Below, piece by piece: positions 34,754 to 43,392 of a DNA stretch of 64,000 bases. The DNA comes from Granulicella arctica (GTDB lineage: Bacteria; Acidobacteriota; Terriglobia; Terriglobales; Acidobacteriaceae). Positions within the stretch are counted from its first letter, which is position 1; every line of letters begins with the position of its first letter. The notes under the pieces were generated by a model, which ran no database searches, had not been told where the DNA came from, and saw only the letters and a program-made list of their open reading frames with translations. Position numbers and translations under genes: made by a program. Where the stretch lies: contig NZ_JACCCW010000001.1 in the NCBI RefSeq assembly GCF_013410065.1, positions 1,421,187-1,485,186 on the forward strand, read 5' to 3'.

Positions 34754-35698
34754 ATGATCCATCACAGCTCACTCCTCTCCATCGACGGCCTTCCCATCAC
34801 TGAGGTCGCCCGTATCCTCTCCCTCACCGCCCGCATCGCCCAGATGCCAGCAGCCGAGCGCTCCAGCATCCTCGCCGGTCGCCGCATCGCCCTCCTCTTC
34901 TACGAGTCCAGCACCCGCACCCGCACCAGCTTCGAGCTCGCCGCCAAATCCCTCGGAGCCACCACCACCCTCGTCAGCGACAAGTCCTCCTCCATCGAAA
35001 AGGGCGAGTCCCTCAAGGACACCGGCCTCACCCTCCGCGCCCTCGGTGCCGAGTGCATCATCCTCCGCCACCCCGCCTCCGGCTCCCCTGAGCTCCTCGC
35101 CCGAATGACCGGCCTCCCCGTCCTCAACGCCGGTGACGGCATGCACCAGCACCCCTCGCAAGCCCTGCTCGACCTCCGGACGATCCTCACCCGTCTCCAT
35201 CTCGATCCCACAACAGTGGATGAGCAGTCGCTCAAAGGCGTCACCGTCGTCATCACCGGAGACATCCGCCACTCCCGCGTCGCCCGCTCCAACGCCATGC
35301 TCCTCCCCCGCCTCGGAGCTCGCGTCCTCCTCTGCGGCCCCGAGCCACTCCTCCCCGACCACGCCAGCACCCTCCACCCCAGCATCGAAATCGTCCGCAA
35401 CTTCGACGCCGCCCTCAAACAAGCAAGTGTTGCGATGATGCTCCGCATCCAGAGCGAGCGCCTCGCCGGCCTCCAGCTCGACCTGGCCGAATACATCGCC
35501 CGCTACCAGCTCAACACCGAGCGCCTCGCCGCCCACGCCCCCAACGCCCTCGTCATGCACCCCGGCCCCATGATCCGCGGCCTCGAGATCGAAGGCGCAG
35601 TCGCCGACAGCCCCAACTCAGCCATCGAGGACCAGGTCGCCCACGGCCTCGCCATCCGCTCCGCCCTCCTCGTCCGCGCTCTCGGAGCCACAGCATGA
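34754..35698 (+). CDS. pyrB: Aspartate carbamoyltransferase
   Basis: 314 residues. The carbamoyl-phosphate site STRTRTSFE, then KGESLKDTG, the HPASGSPE loop, GDGMHQHPSQALLDL and HPGPMIRGLEI are all present. It forms carbamoyl-aspartate in pyrimidine synthesis. It overlaps pyrC by four bases (ATGA), so the two are coupled. No pyrI regulatory-subunit gene is next to it. Confidence 0.96.
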   Translation: MIHHSSLLSIDGLPITEVARILSLTARIAQMPAAERSSILAGRRIALLFYESSTRTRTSFELAAKSLGATTTLVSDKSSSIEKGESLKDTGLTLRALGAECIILRHPASGSPELLARMTGLPVLNAGDGMHQHPSQALLDLRTILTRLHLDPTTVDEQSLKGVTVVITGDIRHSRVARSNAMLLPRLGARVLLCGPEPLLPDHASTLHPSIEIVRNFDAALKQASVAMMLRIQSERLAGLQLDLAEYIARYQLNTERLAAHAPNALVMHPGPMIRGLEIEGAVADSPNSAIEDQVAHGLAIRSALLVRALGATA

Positions 35699-37026
35699 CC
35701 GATCTCCTCATCCGCAACGCCCACATCATCGATCCCGCCACCAACCTCGGCACCCAAGAAGCCGCCCCCCGCGATCTCCTCATCCGAGCAGGCCGCATCG
35801 CCGCCATCGAAGCCCCGGGAGTCCTCCCGAAGGCAGGAGAAGAGCTCGACGCCACTGGCCTCATCCTCGCCCCCGGCCTCATCGACGTCCACGTCCACCT
35901 CCGCGAGCCCGGCCAGACCTACAAAGAGACCATCGCCACCGGCACTCGCGCCGCCGCCGCCGGAGGCTTTACCACCGTCGTCGCCATGCCCAACACCATC
36001 CCGGCCAACGACACCGTCGACAAGCTCCACTGGATGCTCTCCCCCGAACGCAACGCAGTGGTCCATCTCCTCGCCATGCCCGCCGCCACCCTCGGCAGCC
36101 TGGGCGAAGCCCTCTCCGACTACGAAGCCCTCGCCAAAGCGGGAGCTGTAGGCTTCACCGACGACGGCAAGCCCGTCCTCGAAGACCACGTCATGCGCGC
36201 CGCCCTCGTCGCCGCTGCCCGTCTCGGCCTCCCCATCTCCCAGCACGCCGAGGACACGCGCCTTACCGGCGGCTGTAGCATGAACCACGGCCCCGTCGCC
36301 TTCCGCCTTGGCCTCCGCGGCATGACCATCGAGGCTGAATCCAACATCGTCGAGCGCGACATCCAGCTCCTCCGCGACATCGAAAAGTCGGACAAGCTCC
36401 GCCCCCACCTCCACGTCCAACACGTCTCCACCGGCAAAGCTATCCAGGCCATCCGCGAGGCCAAACAGCAGGGCCTCCACGTCACCTGCGAGGCCGCCCC
36501 CCACCACTTCACCCTCACCGACGAAGCCCTCGACACCCGCGAGAAGGGAGGAGTCGCCTTCAACACCAACGCCAAGATGAACCCGCCCCTCCGCTCCGAA
36601 CTCGACCGCCTCGCCGTCATCGAGGCCCTCCTCGACGGCACCGTCGACTGCATCGCCACCGACCACGCCCCCCACGCCGCCCACGAGAAGGAAGTCGAGT
36701 TCGAGCGCGCCCCCAATGGCATCACCGGCCTCGAGACCGCCCTCGGCCTCGCCCTCCGCATCCTCCACCGCGACCACGGCCTCTCGCTGGCCCGCATCCT
36801 CGCCCTCATGAGCACCAACCCCGCCCAGATCATCCACCTCAAAGATCGAGGCAATCTAACCATCGGCAGCCACGCCGACCTCATCCTCTTCAGCCCCACC
36901 GCCGAGTGGACCTACAGCGCCCAGGCCAGCCTCTCGAAGTCCAAAAACTCCCCCTTCGACGGAACCCCCATGCTAGGCCAGATCCACGCCACCCTCAGCG
37001 AAGGCCGCATCGTCCACCGCACCTAA
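35695..37026 (+). CDS. pyrC: Dihydroorotase (class I)
   Basis: 443 residues. The metal-binding DVHVHLREPGQTYKE, a bridging-region TDDGKPV, later His residues in SQHAEDTRL and HVQHVSTGKA, and the catalytic Asp in IATDHAPHA are all in order. It closes carbamoyl-aspartate to dihydroorotate. It starts inside the pyrB stop. Followed by repeat family 2, copy b. Confidence 0.95.
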   Translation: MTDLLIRNAHIIDPATNLGTQEAAPRDLLIRAGRIAAIEAPGVLPKAGEELDATGLILAPGLIDVHVHLREPGQTYKETIATGTRAAAAGGFTTVVAMPNTIPANDTVDKLHWMLSPERNAVVHLLAMPAATLGSLGEALSDYEALAKAGAVGFTDDGKPVLEDHVMRAALVAAARLGLPISQHAEDTRLTGGCSMNHGPVAFRLGLRGMTIEAESNIVERDIQLLRDIEKSDKLRPHLHVQHVSTGKAIQAIREAKQQGLHVTCEAAPHHFTLTDEALDTREKGGVAFNTNAKMNPPLRSELDRLAVIEALLDGTVDCIATDHAPHAAHEKEVEFERAPNGITGLETALGLALRILHRDHGLSLARILALMSTNPAQIIHLKDRGNLTIGSHADLILFSPTAEWTYSAQASLSKSKNSPFDGTPMLGQIHATLSEGRIVHRT

Positions 37027-37072
37027 AAACTGCTATCGAATGAAGAGAGTTTTGGAAGGGAGGAAAGAGAGC

Positions 37073-37140
37073 TTTGAAAGGGCACGGCTTCAGCCGTGCC
37101 GCAAATGCCTGAAAAAGAAGAAGGGCTTCAGCCCCTGAGG
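37073..37140 (+). repeat. Intergenic repeat family 2, copy b
   Basis: TTTGAAAGGGCACGG, palindrome GGCACGGCTTCAGCCGTGCC, a purine-rich spacer, then GGGCTTCAGCCC and TGAGG. Same order as the copy at 23720. Confidence 0.8.
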
Positions 37141-37249
37141 GAGGGTTGATAGCATCCACCTTGCCACACCCCAATCATTCATGTTTAGAATGTGCCCGAC
37201 CAGCCATTCCGCCTACCTGCATGGCAGAGGCTGAAGGCAAGGAGGCACC

Positions 37250-37720
37250 GTGAGCACTTTTGGAAGCTCCCCCCGCATCACCCCATTCCTCTGGTTCGAT
37301 CAGAACGCCGAAGAGGCCGTCAACTTCTACCTCACCGTCTTCAAGAACTCCCGCCGCCTCAGCGAGCTGCGTTCCCCCTCGCAAACCACCGTCTCCGAGG
37401 GCAAAATCCTCACCATAGCCTTTGAGCTCGACGGCCAACAATTCACAGCTCTCAACGGAGGCCCGAGCTTCAAGTTCACCGAAGCCATCTCCTTCTTTGT
37501 GCGCTGCGATAACCAGCAGGAGATCGATCACTACTGGGCGAAGCTCTCCGACGGCGGCAACGAGATACAGTGCGGCTGGCTCAAGGACAAATTCGGCCTC
37601 TGCTGGCAGATCGTACCTGCCACCATCTCCGATCTCATCAAGCATCCAAAGGCGATGGCGGCCATGATGAAGATGATCAAACTCGACATCGCCGAGCTCG
37701 AACGAGCCGCCAGCTCCTAG
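37250..37720 (+). CDS. VOC/PhnB-like protein
   Basis: 156 residues from GTG with AAGGAGG six bases upstream. ITPFLWFDQNAEEAVNFY, then FELDGQQFTALNGGP and CGWLKDKFGLCWQIVP are the motifs of PhnB/3-demethylubiquinone methyltransferase-like VOC proteins. These fold like glyoxalase but usually lack a known reaction. Convergent with the TOBE regulator gene, three bases between them. Confidence 0.85.
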   Translation: MSTFGSSPRITPFLWFDQNAEEAVNFYLTVFKNSRRLSELRSPSQTTVSEGKILTIAFELDGQQFTALNGGPSFKFTEAISFFVRCDNQQEIDHYWAKLSDGGNEIQCGWLKDKFGLCWQIVPATISDLIKHPKAMAAMMKMIKLDIAELERAASS

Positions 37721-37723
37721 CCA

Positions 37724-38137
37724 CTACACCCGAGCGATCATCACTTCAGTCGACTTCATCAGCGCCGCCGCCGTCTGCCCCTTGCGAAGCTGCATCTCCC
37801 GCACCGCATCCGACGTAATGATCGACGTAATCCGCTGATCCCCGATCGACAGAACCACCTTCGCCAGCAGCCCGCTGATCTTCACCTCGACCACCGTTCC
37901 CACCAACTGGTTTCGCCCACTCACCGTGCGAAACCGCTCCCGTGACGCCACCGTCGTCTTCGTCGGAGAAGACTTCAGCATCGGCGTCAACGCGCTCTGC
38001 GGAATCCGGTGATGGCCTCCTGGCGTCCGCACCGTCTTTAGCGTCCCCGCCAGAATCCACTGCTTCACCGTCGCATAACTCACCCCCAGCGCCGCCGCCG
38101 CCTCACGCGGTTTCAACAAAACATCCACATCCGCCAT
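37724..38137 (-). CDS. HTH-TOBE (Mop-like) regulator
   Basis: 137 residues. An excisionase/MerR-type helix-turn-helix (LLKPREAAAALGVSYATVKQWILAGTLKTVRTPGGHHRI) is joined to a TOBE/Mop domain (RNQLVGTVVEVKISGLLAKVVLSIGDQRITSIITSDAVREM). TOBE domains of this type bind molybdate or tungstate, so it is probably an oxyanion-responsive repressor. No molybdate transporter genes are adjacent. Confidence 0.85.
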   Translation of the reverse strand: MADVDVLLKPREAAAALGVSYATVKQWILAGTLKTVRTPGGHHRIPQSALTPMLKSSPTKTTVASRERFRTVSGRNQLVGTVVEVKISGLLAKVVLSIGDQRITSIITSDAVREMQLRKGQTAAALMKSTEVMIARV

Positions 38138-38249
38138 AGCATCCTCCCGCCAACAAAGTCAGCACGAGTATAGTCGCGTCCGCACTCGGCCCAGTTCCAA
38201 AACAGATACCCGTATAAATTCGCATATAAAAAACATCTAAAATCGAATC

Positions 38250-39164
38250 ATGAATCTCAAAGTGACTCTCCATCGTTTCGCCACGCCGATTCTCCGCGCA
38301 CGAACGACCCTCCTTCTCCTCGCCACCGTCTTCGCCGCATCCTCTGCCGCGCACGCCCAGCAGGCCGATAGCTTCTTCGAGCGCTACCAGGCCCGCGTCA
38401 CCGCCACGCAGAACGAGCAGCCTCACTGGGTCACCCCGCTCGTCACCGTCACCCCGCGCCTCGAGCAGGAGTTCCGCACCGACTTCGTCCACCAATACAA
38501 CAACGCCGGCAAAGAGATCTGGAACTACGGCAACGGAAAGGGCCTCGAGCTCATCCCCGAGCGCCACACCGAGATCATCATCAATATCCCCCCGTTCTTC
38601 GATCGCTCCAACGGTGAGTCCGACGGCTTCGGCGACATCTCCTTCCTCGCCAAAGGGCGCATCTTCTCTCGCAACGAAGAGCACGGCAACGCCATCATCA
38701 CCGCCTTCCTCGCGGGGAGCATCCCCACCGGCAAGAACGCCAACGGAAGCTGCTGCGCTGTCATCACCCCAACCCTGGCTGTAGGAAAAGGCTTCGGCCA
38801 GCTCGCCCTCACCTCCACCGCCGGAGGCTCACTCCCCGCCACCAACTCCAAGGGTCTCGGCCACACCATCACCTGGAACAACACCATCCAGTACCGCCTC
38901 GCCAAGACCGGCCCAGCGCGCCTCTTCTGGCCCGAAGTCGAATTCAACTCCAGCTTCTACAAAGGCGGCTCGAACGACGGCAAGATCGCCACCTTCGCCA
39001 CCCCCGGCATGATCATCGGCCGTCTCCCCCTCGTCAAAGCCGGCCCGCCGGCATCCGGCCACCGCGGCTTAGGCCTCACCTTCGGAGCAGGCGACCAGAT
39101 CGCTCTCACCCACTTCCACACCTACAACCACGCCCTCGTCCTCACCGCCCGCCTGCCCTTCTAG
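38250..39164 (+). CDS. Outer-membrane beta-barrel-like protein
   Basis: 304 residues. Signal peptide to residue ~36 (AAHAQQ). Alternating-residue strands and a final aromatic residue (TARLPF) suit a small outer-membrane barrel, similar in style to the MetA-pathway/transporter family (EFRTDFVHQYN, GFGDISFLAKGRI). Function unknown. A terminator follows. Confidence 0.65.
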   Translation: MNLKVTLHRFATPILRARTTLLLLATVFAASSAAHAQQADSFFERYQARVTATQNEQPHWVTPLVTVTPRLEQEFRTDFVHQYNNAGKEIWNYGNGKGLELIPERHTEIIINIPPFFDRSNGESDGFGDISFLAKGRIFSRNEEHGNAIITAFLAGSIPTGKNANGSCCAVITPTLAVGKGFGQLALTSTAGGSLPATNSKGLGHTITWNNTIQYRLAKTGPARLFWPEVEFNSSFYKGGSNDGKIATFATPGMIIGRLPLVKAGPPASGHRGLGLTFGAGDQIALTHFHTYNHALVLTARLPF

Positions 39165-39176
39165 CAAGCCCGCACG

Positions 39177-39213
39177 CAGCAAAGCCCCGCCATCCAGCGG
39201 GGCTTTGCTGTTT
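39177..39213. terminator. Bidirectional terminator
   Basis: AGCAAAGCCCCGC pairs with GCGGGGCTTTGCT around a 7-base loop and is followed by GTTT. It separates the barrel gene and the convergent kbl. Confidence 0.85.
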
Positions 39214-39224
39214 ACAAAATAAAC

Positions 39225-40451
39225 CTAGCTAAGAACACCCGTCCTCTTAGCCACCACCGTAATCGTCTCCAGAGCCTGGTCAATCTCCGCCCGCGTATGC
39301 TCGCTCGTCATAATCGTCCGCACCCTCGCCTTACCCTCCGGCACCGTCGGAAACGCAATCCCCGTAGCCATCACGCCTGCCTCAAACAGCGCCTTCGAAA
39401 AGTCCATCGTCTTCCGCCCATCCCCCAGGATGATCGGCGTAATCGGCGTCTCACTCTTCGGCGTCGTCACCCCACCCACATCGAAGCCAGCGCTCGTCAG
39501 CTGCTCCTTGAAGTACCACGTATTCGCCCAAAGCCGCTCAATCCGCTCCGGCTCGCTCTCCAGCAAATCGAACGCCGCAATACAAGTAGCCGCCACACTC
39601 GGCGGATGCGACGTAGAAAACAAAAACGGCCGCGCCCGGTGGTACAGATAGTCAATCAAATCGCGGCTTCCGCACACATACCCACCCAGGCTCGCAATCG
39701 CCTTCGACAGCGTCCCCACCTGCACATCCACCTTGCCATGTACGCCAAAGTGATCGACCGATCCACGCCCATTCCGCCCCAGCACACCACTCGCATGAGC
39801 ATCATCCACCATCATGATCGCGCCATACTTCTCCGCCAGCACCGCCAGCTTGTCCACCGGCCCAATATCGCCATCCATCGAGAACACGCCGTCCGTAATA
39901 ATCAACTTCCGACCCGGCTCGTTCTCAATCTCCTTCAGCAACTCCTCCGCATGCTCCACATCCTTATGCCGAAACACCTTGATCTTCGCCCGGCTCAGCC
40001 GAGCCCCATCGATGATCGAAGCATGATTCAGCTCATCGGAAAGAATGAAATCCTCTTTGCCCAGAATCGACGAAACCGTCCCTGCATTCGCCGTAAACCC
40101 CGACTGAAACACCACGCAGGCCTCGACGTTCTTGAACGCCGCAATCTTCTCTTCCAGCTCCATGTGGATACGCATCGTCCCCGCGATCGTCCGCACCGCA
40201 CCCGAGCCCACGCCATACTTCACCGTTGCTGCAATCGCTGCCTCACGCAGCTTCGGATGATTGCAAAGCCCCAGGTAATTATTCGAAGCGAGATTGATCA
40301 CCCGCCTCCCGTCATACGTGCACACCGGAGCCTGTTCATCCTCCAGCACCCGCAGCTTGAAGAACGTTCCACGTTGCTTCAGGTCGTCGATCTGTGCGGT
40401 CAAATGGGCAAGCTGCGGGCGGGTTCCAATCGAAGTAGTCATCCCAACCAT
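39225..40451 (-). CDS. kbl: Glycine C-acetyltransferase (2-amino-3-ketobutyrate CoA ligase)
   Basis: 408 residues of the alpha-oxoamine synthase family. NNYLGLCNHPKL, SGFTANAGTVSSILGKEDFILSD, VDDAHASGVLGRNGRG and the PLP Lys in GTLSKAIASLGGY are present. Kbl, acting in threonine breakdown to glycine and acetyl-CoA, fits best. 8-amino-7-oxononanoate synthase is the alternative, but no biotin genes are nearby and no threonine dehydrogenase either. Confidence 0.85.
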   Translation of the reverse strand: MVGMTTSIGTRPQLAHLTAQIDDLKQRGTFFKLRVLEDEQAPVCTYDGRRVINLASNNYLGLCNHPKLREAAIAATVKYGVGSGAVRTIAGTMRIHMELEEKIAAFKNVEACVVFQSGFTANAGTVSSILGKEDFILSDELNHASIIDGARLSRAKIKVFRHKDVEHAEELLKEIENEPGRKLIITDGVFSMDGDIGPVDKLAVLAEKYGAIMMVDDAHASGVLGRNGRGSVDHFGVHGKVDVQVGTLSKAIASLGGYVCGSRDLIDYLYHRARPFLFSTSHPPSVAATCIAAFDLLESEPERIERLWANTWYFKEQLTSAGFDVGGVTTPKSETPITPIILGDGRKTMDFSKALFEAGVMATGIAFPTVPEGKARVRTIMTSEHTRAEIDQALETITVVAKRTGVLS

Positions 40452-40531
40452 GCTAAACCTAACCGGCCTTTCGCTCCTGTCACTGTAGTTGTCCGTTCTT
40501 AAAACTCACCCCACCCCAAACCTCCGGGTGC

Positions 40532-40561
40532 CCCATCCTTCGCGCCTTTGCGAAGGGTGGG
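40532..40561. repeat. Intergenic palindromic repeat family 3, copy b
   Basis: CCCATCCTTCGC and GCGAAGGGTGGG pair with one mismatch around a 6-base loop. Related to the copy at 23139. Confidence 0.7.
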
Positions 40562-40660
40562 ATGAAGAAAGAAAAACCTATCCAGGACTAGCCAAAAGAA
40601 CCTGCATTTGCTTTTGCTGTTGTTTTTGCTTGTTCTTCAAAACTTCACCACCCAAGACTC

Positions 40661-40730
40661 TGTCATCCTGAGCGAAGGCGAAGCCGTAGCCGAAGGACCT
40701 GCGGTTGCACTTGTTCTTGTAGTTGTTTGT
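40661..40730 (+). repeat. Intergenic repeat family 1, copy f
   Basis: TGTCATCCTGAGCGAAGGCG, GAAGGACCTGCGGTTGC and a TTGTTCTTGTAGTTGTTTG tail. Confidence 0.8.
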
Positions 40731-41007
40731 TTTAGCTCGTCATTCTTTCGCGCAGCGGGAGGACCTGTTTTTCACCTTCTCTTGCACCAAAAACTATCCC
40801 CAAACAAAGTGCAAAGCACGAAGCCAAAGGATCAGTTTGAAATAACCGAAGTTGCCGAAAACAAGGGACGTTGGTGAGAGGTGATTTGGCACCGACTAAC
40901 CTTGACTCGATTCCATAACTTCCGGTTAGCCAATAATCCAGAAGCTAAGTGACGAGATCGGCGTTTGTCGGTAGTAATCCTGTATCAGCCTCGATAGTCT
41001 GGAGGTC

Positions 41008-42180
41008 ATGATCCGCACCGTTGCCATTCACGGCTATCGTTCCTTGCGCGAACTTGTACTTCCGCTCGGACAGCTGAGTGTCATCACAGGTGCGAATGGC
41101 AGTGGCAAGTCGAGCGTGTACCGCTCTTTGCGGTTACTGGCCGACGTTGCTCAAAATGCCGTGGTTTCTTCTCTTGCTCGGGAGGGCGGATTATCCTCCA
41201 CCTTCTGGGCGGGGCCCGAGACGATTGCCCGCAGCGTGCGGCAAGGAACGCATGCGGTGGAGGGACTCGCCAAGCGGAACGCTGCCAGCCTGAAGCTGGG
41301 ATTCGGCGGCAACGACTATGGGTACAGCATCGATTTGGGCTATCCCCCTCCGCCGCCGCCAGCGACGATGTTCGAGCTTGATCCTCGAGTAAAGCGAGAG
41401 TGTATTTGGAACGGTCCGATCTATCGCAAATCCTCCGCGATGGTTGATCGCAGAAACAACTTCGTCTGGCTCTCGACTATGGAAGACGAAGAACCTGTCA
41501 TGCTGACCCAGCATCTGTCTGATACGGACAGCATGCTGGGCAGTGTCGCCGACCCCCAGAGAGCTCCTGAGATGCTGGCCGTCCGCGAAGCTGTTAGAGG
41601 ATGGCGGTTCTACGATCATTTCCGCACTGACGCCGATTCGCCCGCGAGGACTGCTCAGATAGGCACGTTCACGCCGGTTCTTCATCACGATGGAAGCAAT
41701 CTGGCAGCGGCTCTACAAACCATCATGGAGCTGCGTGCAGATGATGCCCTGCCCACAACGATCGAAGATGCGTTTCCAGGCAGCCGACTCTTCATCGAAG
41801 ATCGCAATGGGCGATTCGACGTTCAACTCCAACAGCATGGCTTATTACGTCCTCTGTCGGCTGCGGAGCTGTCGGATGGAACGCTACGCTACTTACTATT
41901 GACCGCTGCGCTGCTAACGACGCGCCCACCGGAGTTGATGGTATTGAATGAACCTGAAACCAGTCTGCATCCCGATCTGCTACCGGCACTGGCTCGGCTC
42001 ATTCTCGAGGCCGCTGCCCACACACAGATCATCGTGGTATCCCACGCTCACAAATTGATCGAGCCATTGACTGCGCATGCACTCTGCACCCGCCTGCATT
42101 TGCTCAAGGATTTTGGCGAAACCACTCTTGAAGGAATGACGCTCTTCAACCAACCCAAGTGGGCATGGCCGAGCAGGTAG
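41008..42180 (+). CDS. AAA ATPase, SMC/RecF-like (AAA_21 type)
   Basis: 390 residues. Walker A is GANGSGKSS (about residues 29-37), the ABC-type signature is in LSAAELSDGTLRYLLL and Walker B is ELMVLNEPETSLHPD. A switch His is in VSHAHKL near residue 350. There is no TOPRIM or nuclease domain, so it is a stand-alone overcoming-lysogenisation-like ATPase head. Such ATPases often occur in anti-phage systems with a partner, but none is adjacent. Codon use is balanced, unlike C-rich neighbours, suggesting acquisition. Confidence 0.88.
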   Translation: MIRTVAIHGYRSLRELVLPLGQLSVITGANGSGKSSVYRSLRLLADVAQNAVVSSLAREGGLSSTFWAGPETIARSVRQGTHAVEGLAKRNAASLKLGFGGNDYGYSIDLGYPPPPPPATMFELDPRVKRECIWNGPIYRKSSAMVDRRNNFVWLSTMEDEEPVMLTQHLSDTDSMLGSVADPQRAPEMLAVREAVRGWRFYDHFRTDADSPARTAQIGTFTPVLHHDGSNLAAALQTIMELRADDALPTTIEDAFPGSRLFIEDRNGRFDVQLQQHGLLRPLSAAELSDGTLRYLLLTAALLTTRPPELMVLNEPETSLHPDLLPALARLILEAAAHTQIIVVSHAHKLIEPLTAHALCTRLHLLKDFGETTLEGMTLFNQPKWAWPSR

Positions 42181-42491
42181 ATATTGGATTGTTTGATCAG
42201 TACGCGATTAGTCCTCATAAGTCGGCATAGGGGAAGTGATCGGTCACTCCCAAATAAACGATCTACATGGAAGTGGGGTCTCAGTTGGTGAAAACAGAAC
42301 CTTTCCTGAATTGAAATCCGTGATGCATGAAAGACGGCATGTCCGGGAATAACAAAAGCTCAAACGAGCCACCCCGATCCTTGCAAACCATAGACAGTAC
42401 CCCAGACAAACCCGGCATCTATCTTTAAGCAGGTTCGAAACAGCAGTAAACCGAACCGCTCTCAAGTCGCAACCACCCGAGGACCCGCACG
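42181..42491. other. Intergenic region without recognised gene
   Basis: 311 bases after the ATPase gene. I find no gene, no family repeat and no DnaA-box-like TTATCCACA on either strand. It must hold the promoter of the following lipoprotein gene. Confidence 0.4.
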
Positions 42492-43361
42492 ATGATCTCT
42501 CAAAACATAACCCGCTGCACCATTGCGGCAATCTTCTCCCTTGCCCTGCTCACAGGCTGCAAATCGAAGCAGGATACAGCGATCGAACAGGCCAAGCAGC
42601 AGGCCGCCGCCACTGGACAGCCCCAGCAAGTCGTCTCCGTCGATAAGAACGGAACCACCACGACCACCACTATCCAACCCCCCGTCCCCGGCCAGGCCGG
42701 TCAAGCCATTTCGACCACCGTGACGCCAGCAAACAGCCCAGCACCAGCACCCAACCCGAGCGACAACACCCAACCCGCGCCCAATCAGGCCATGCAGGGC
42801 TCTCAGACGGCACCAGCTCCCGGCGCTGCTCCCATCATCCGTCCAGCCGACGTCCACGTCGCCGCCGGAACCCCCCTCGCCATCCGCATCAACCAACACA
42901 TTAGCGTCAAAACCAGCCGTGCCGGAGATCGCTTTACCGGCGAAGTGGTAGAACCAATTACTGGAACTAATAACCAAGTAGTTATCCCCAAAGGCACTAA
43001 CGTAGAGGGCATCGTCGAAGCCTCGCACCGCCGCGGCCACTTCCGCGGCCGATCGATCTTAGAGCTGCGCCTCACCTCGCTCTACCTCAACGGCACCCGC
43101 TACCCGATCGACACCAATGACCTCACCCGCACCAAAAAAGGCAAGGGCAAGCGCTCAGCAGCCTTCATCGGCGGTGGCACAGGCCTTGGCATGCTGGTCG
43201 GCGGCGTAGCGACTGGCGGCGTCGGACTCGTTGTTGGCGGATTAGCCGGTGCTGGCGCAGGCACGGCAATCGGTGGCCTGACTGGAAACCGGGATATCGA
43301 GATCCCATCCGAATCCATCGTCCGCTTCCGCCTCGCGGACGACCTTGTTTTGCGGCAGTAG
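42492..43361 (+). CDS. Glycine-zipper lipoprotein
   Basis: 289 residues. Lipobox LLTGC (Cys at residue 23). A ~90-residue Pro/Gln/Thr-rich linker precedes a conserved domain (VAAGTPLAIRINQHISVKTSRAGDRFTGEVVEPI, VIPKGTNVEGIVEASHRRGHFRGRSILELRL), then a Gly-zipper membrane-inserting segment (GGGTGLGMLVGGVATGGVGLVVGG). Likely an outer-membrane or periplasmic envelope protein. It ends 14 bases before the first parS site and faces miaA. Confidence 0.75.
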   Translation: MISQNITRCTIAAIFSLALLTGCKSKQDTAIEQAKQQAAATGQPQQVVSVDKNGTTTTTTIQPPVPGQAGQAISTTVTPANSPAPAPNPSDNTQPAPNQAMQGSQTAPAPGAAPIIRPADVHVAAGTPLAIRINQHISVKTSRAGDRFTGEVVEPITGTNNQVVIPKGTNVEGIVEASHRRGHFRGRSILELRLTSLYLNGTRYPIDTNDLTRTKKGKGKRSAAFIGGGTGLGMLVGGVATGGVGLVVGGLAGAGAGTAIGGLTGNRDIEIPSESIVRFRLADDLVLRQ

Positions 43362-43375
43362 CGTCGCATTCTAAA

Positions 43376-43391
43376 TGTTCCACGTGGAACA
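43376..43391. promoter_or_regulatory. parS centromere site 1
   Basis: TGTTCCACGTGGAACA is a perfect 16-base palindrome matching the bacterial chromosomal parS consensus (TGTTNCACGTGAAACA type) that ParB binds. The palindrome extends three more bases on each side. It lies between two convergent genes. Confidence 0.9.
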
Positions 43392-43392
43392 T

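Larger units (their letters stand above)
40452..41007. other. Repeat-filled intergenic region
   Basis: 556 bases between kbl and the ATPase gene contain one copy of palindromic repeat family 3, one full and one or two degraded copies of repeat family 1 (for example near 40742, with GGAGGACCTG), and a T/G-rich tract. Short open frames here read through repeat sequence and are not supported as genes. The last 120 bases are the presumed promoter of the ATPase gene. Confidence 0.7.
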
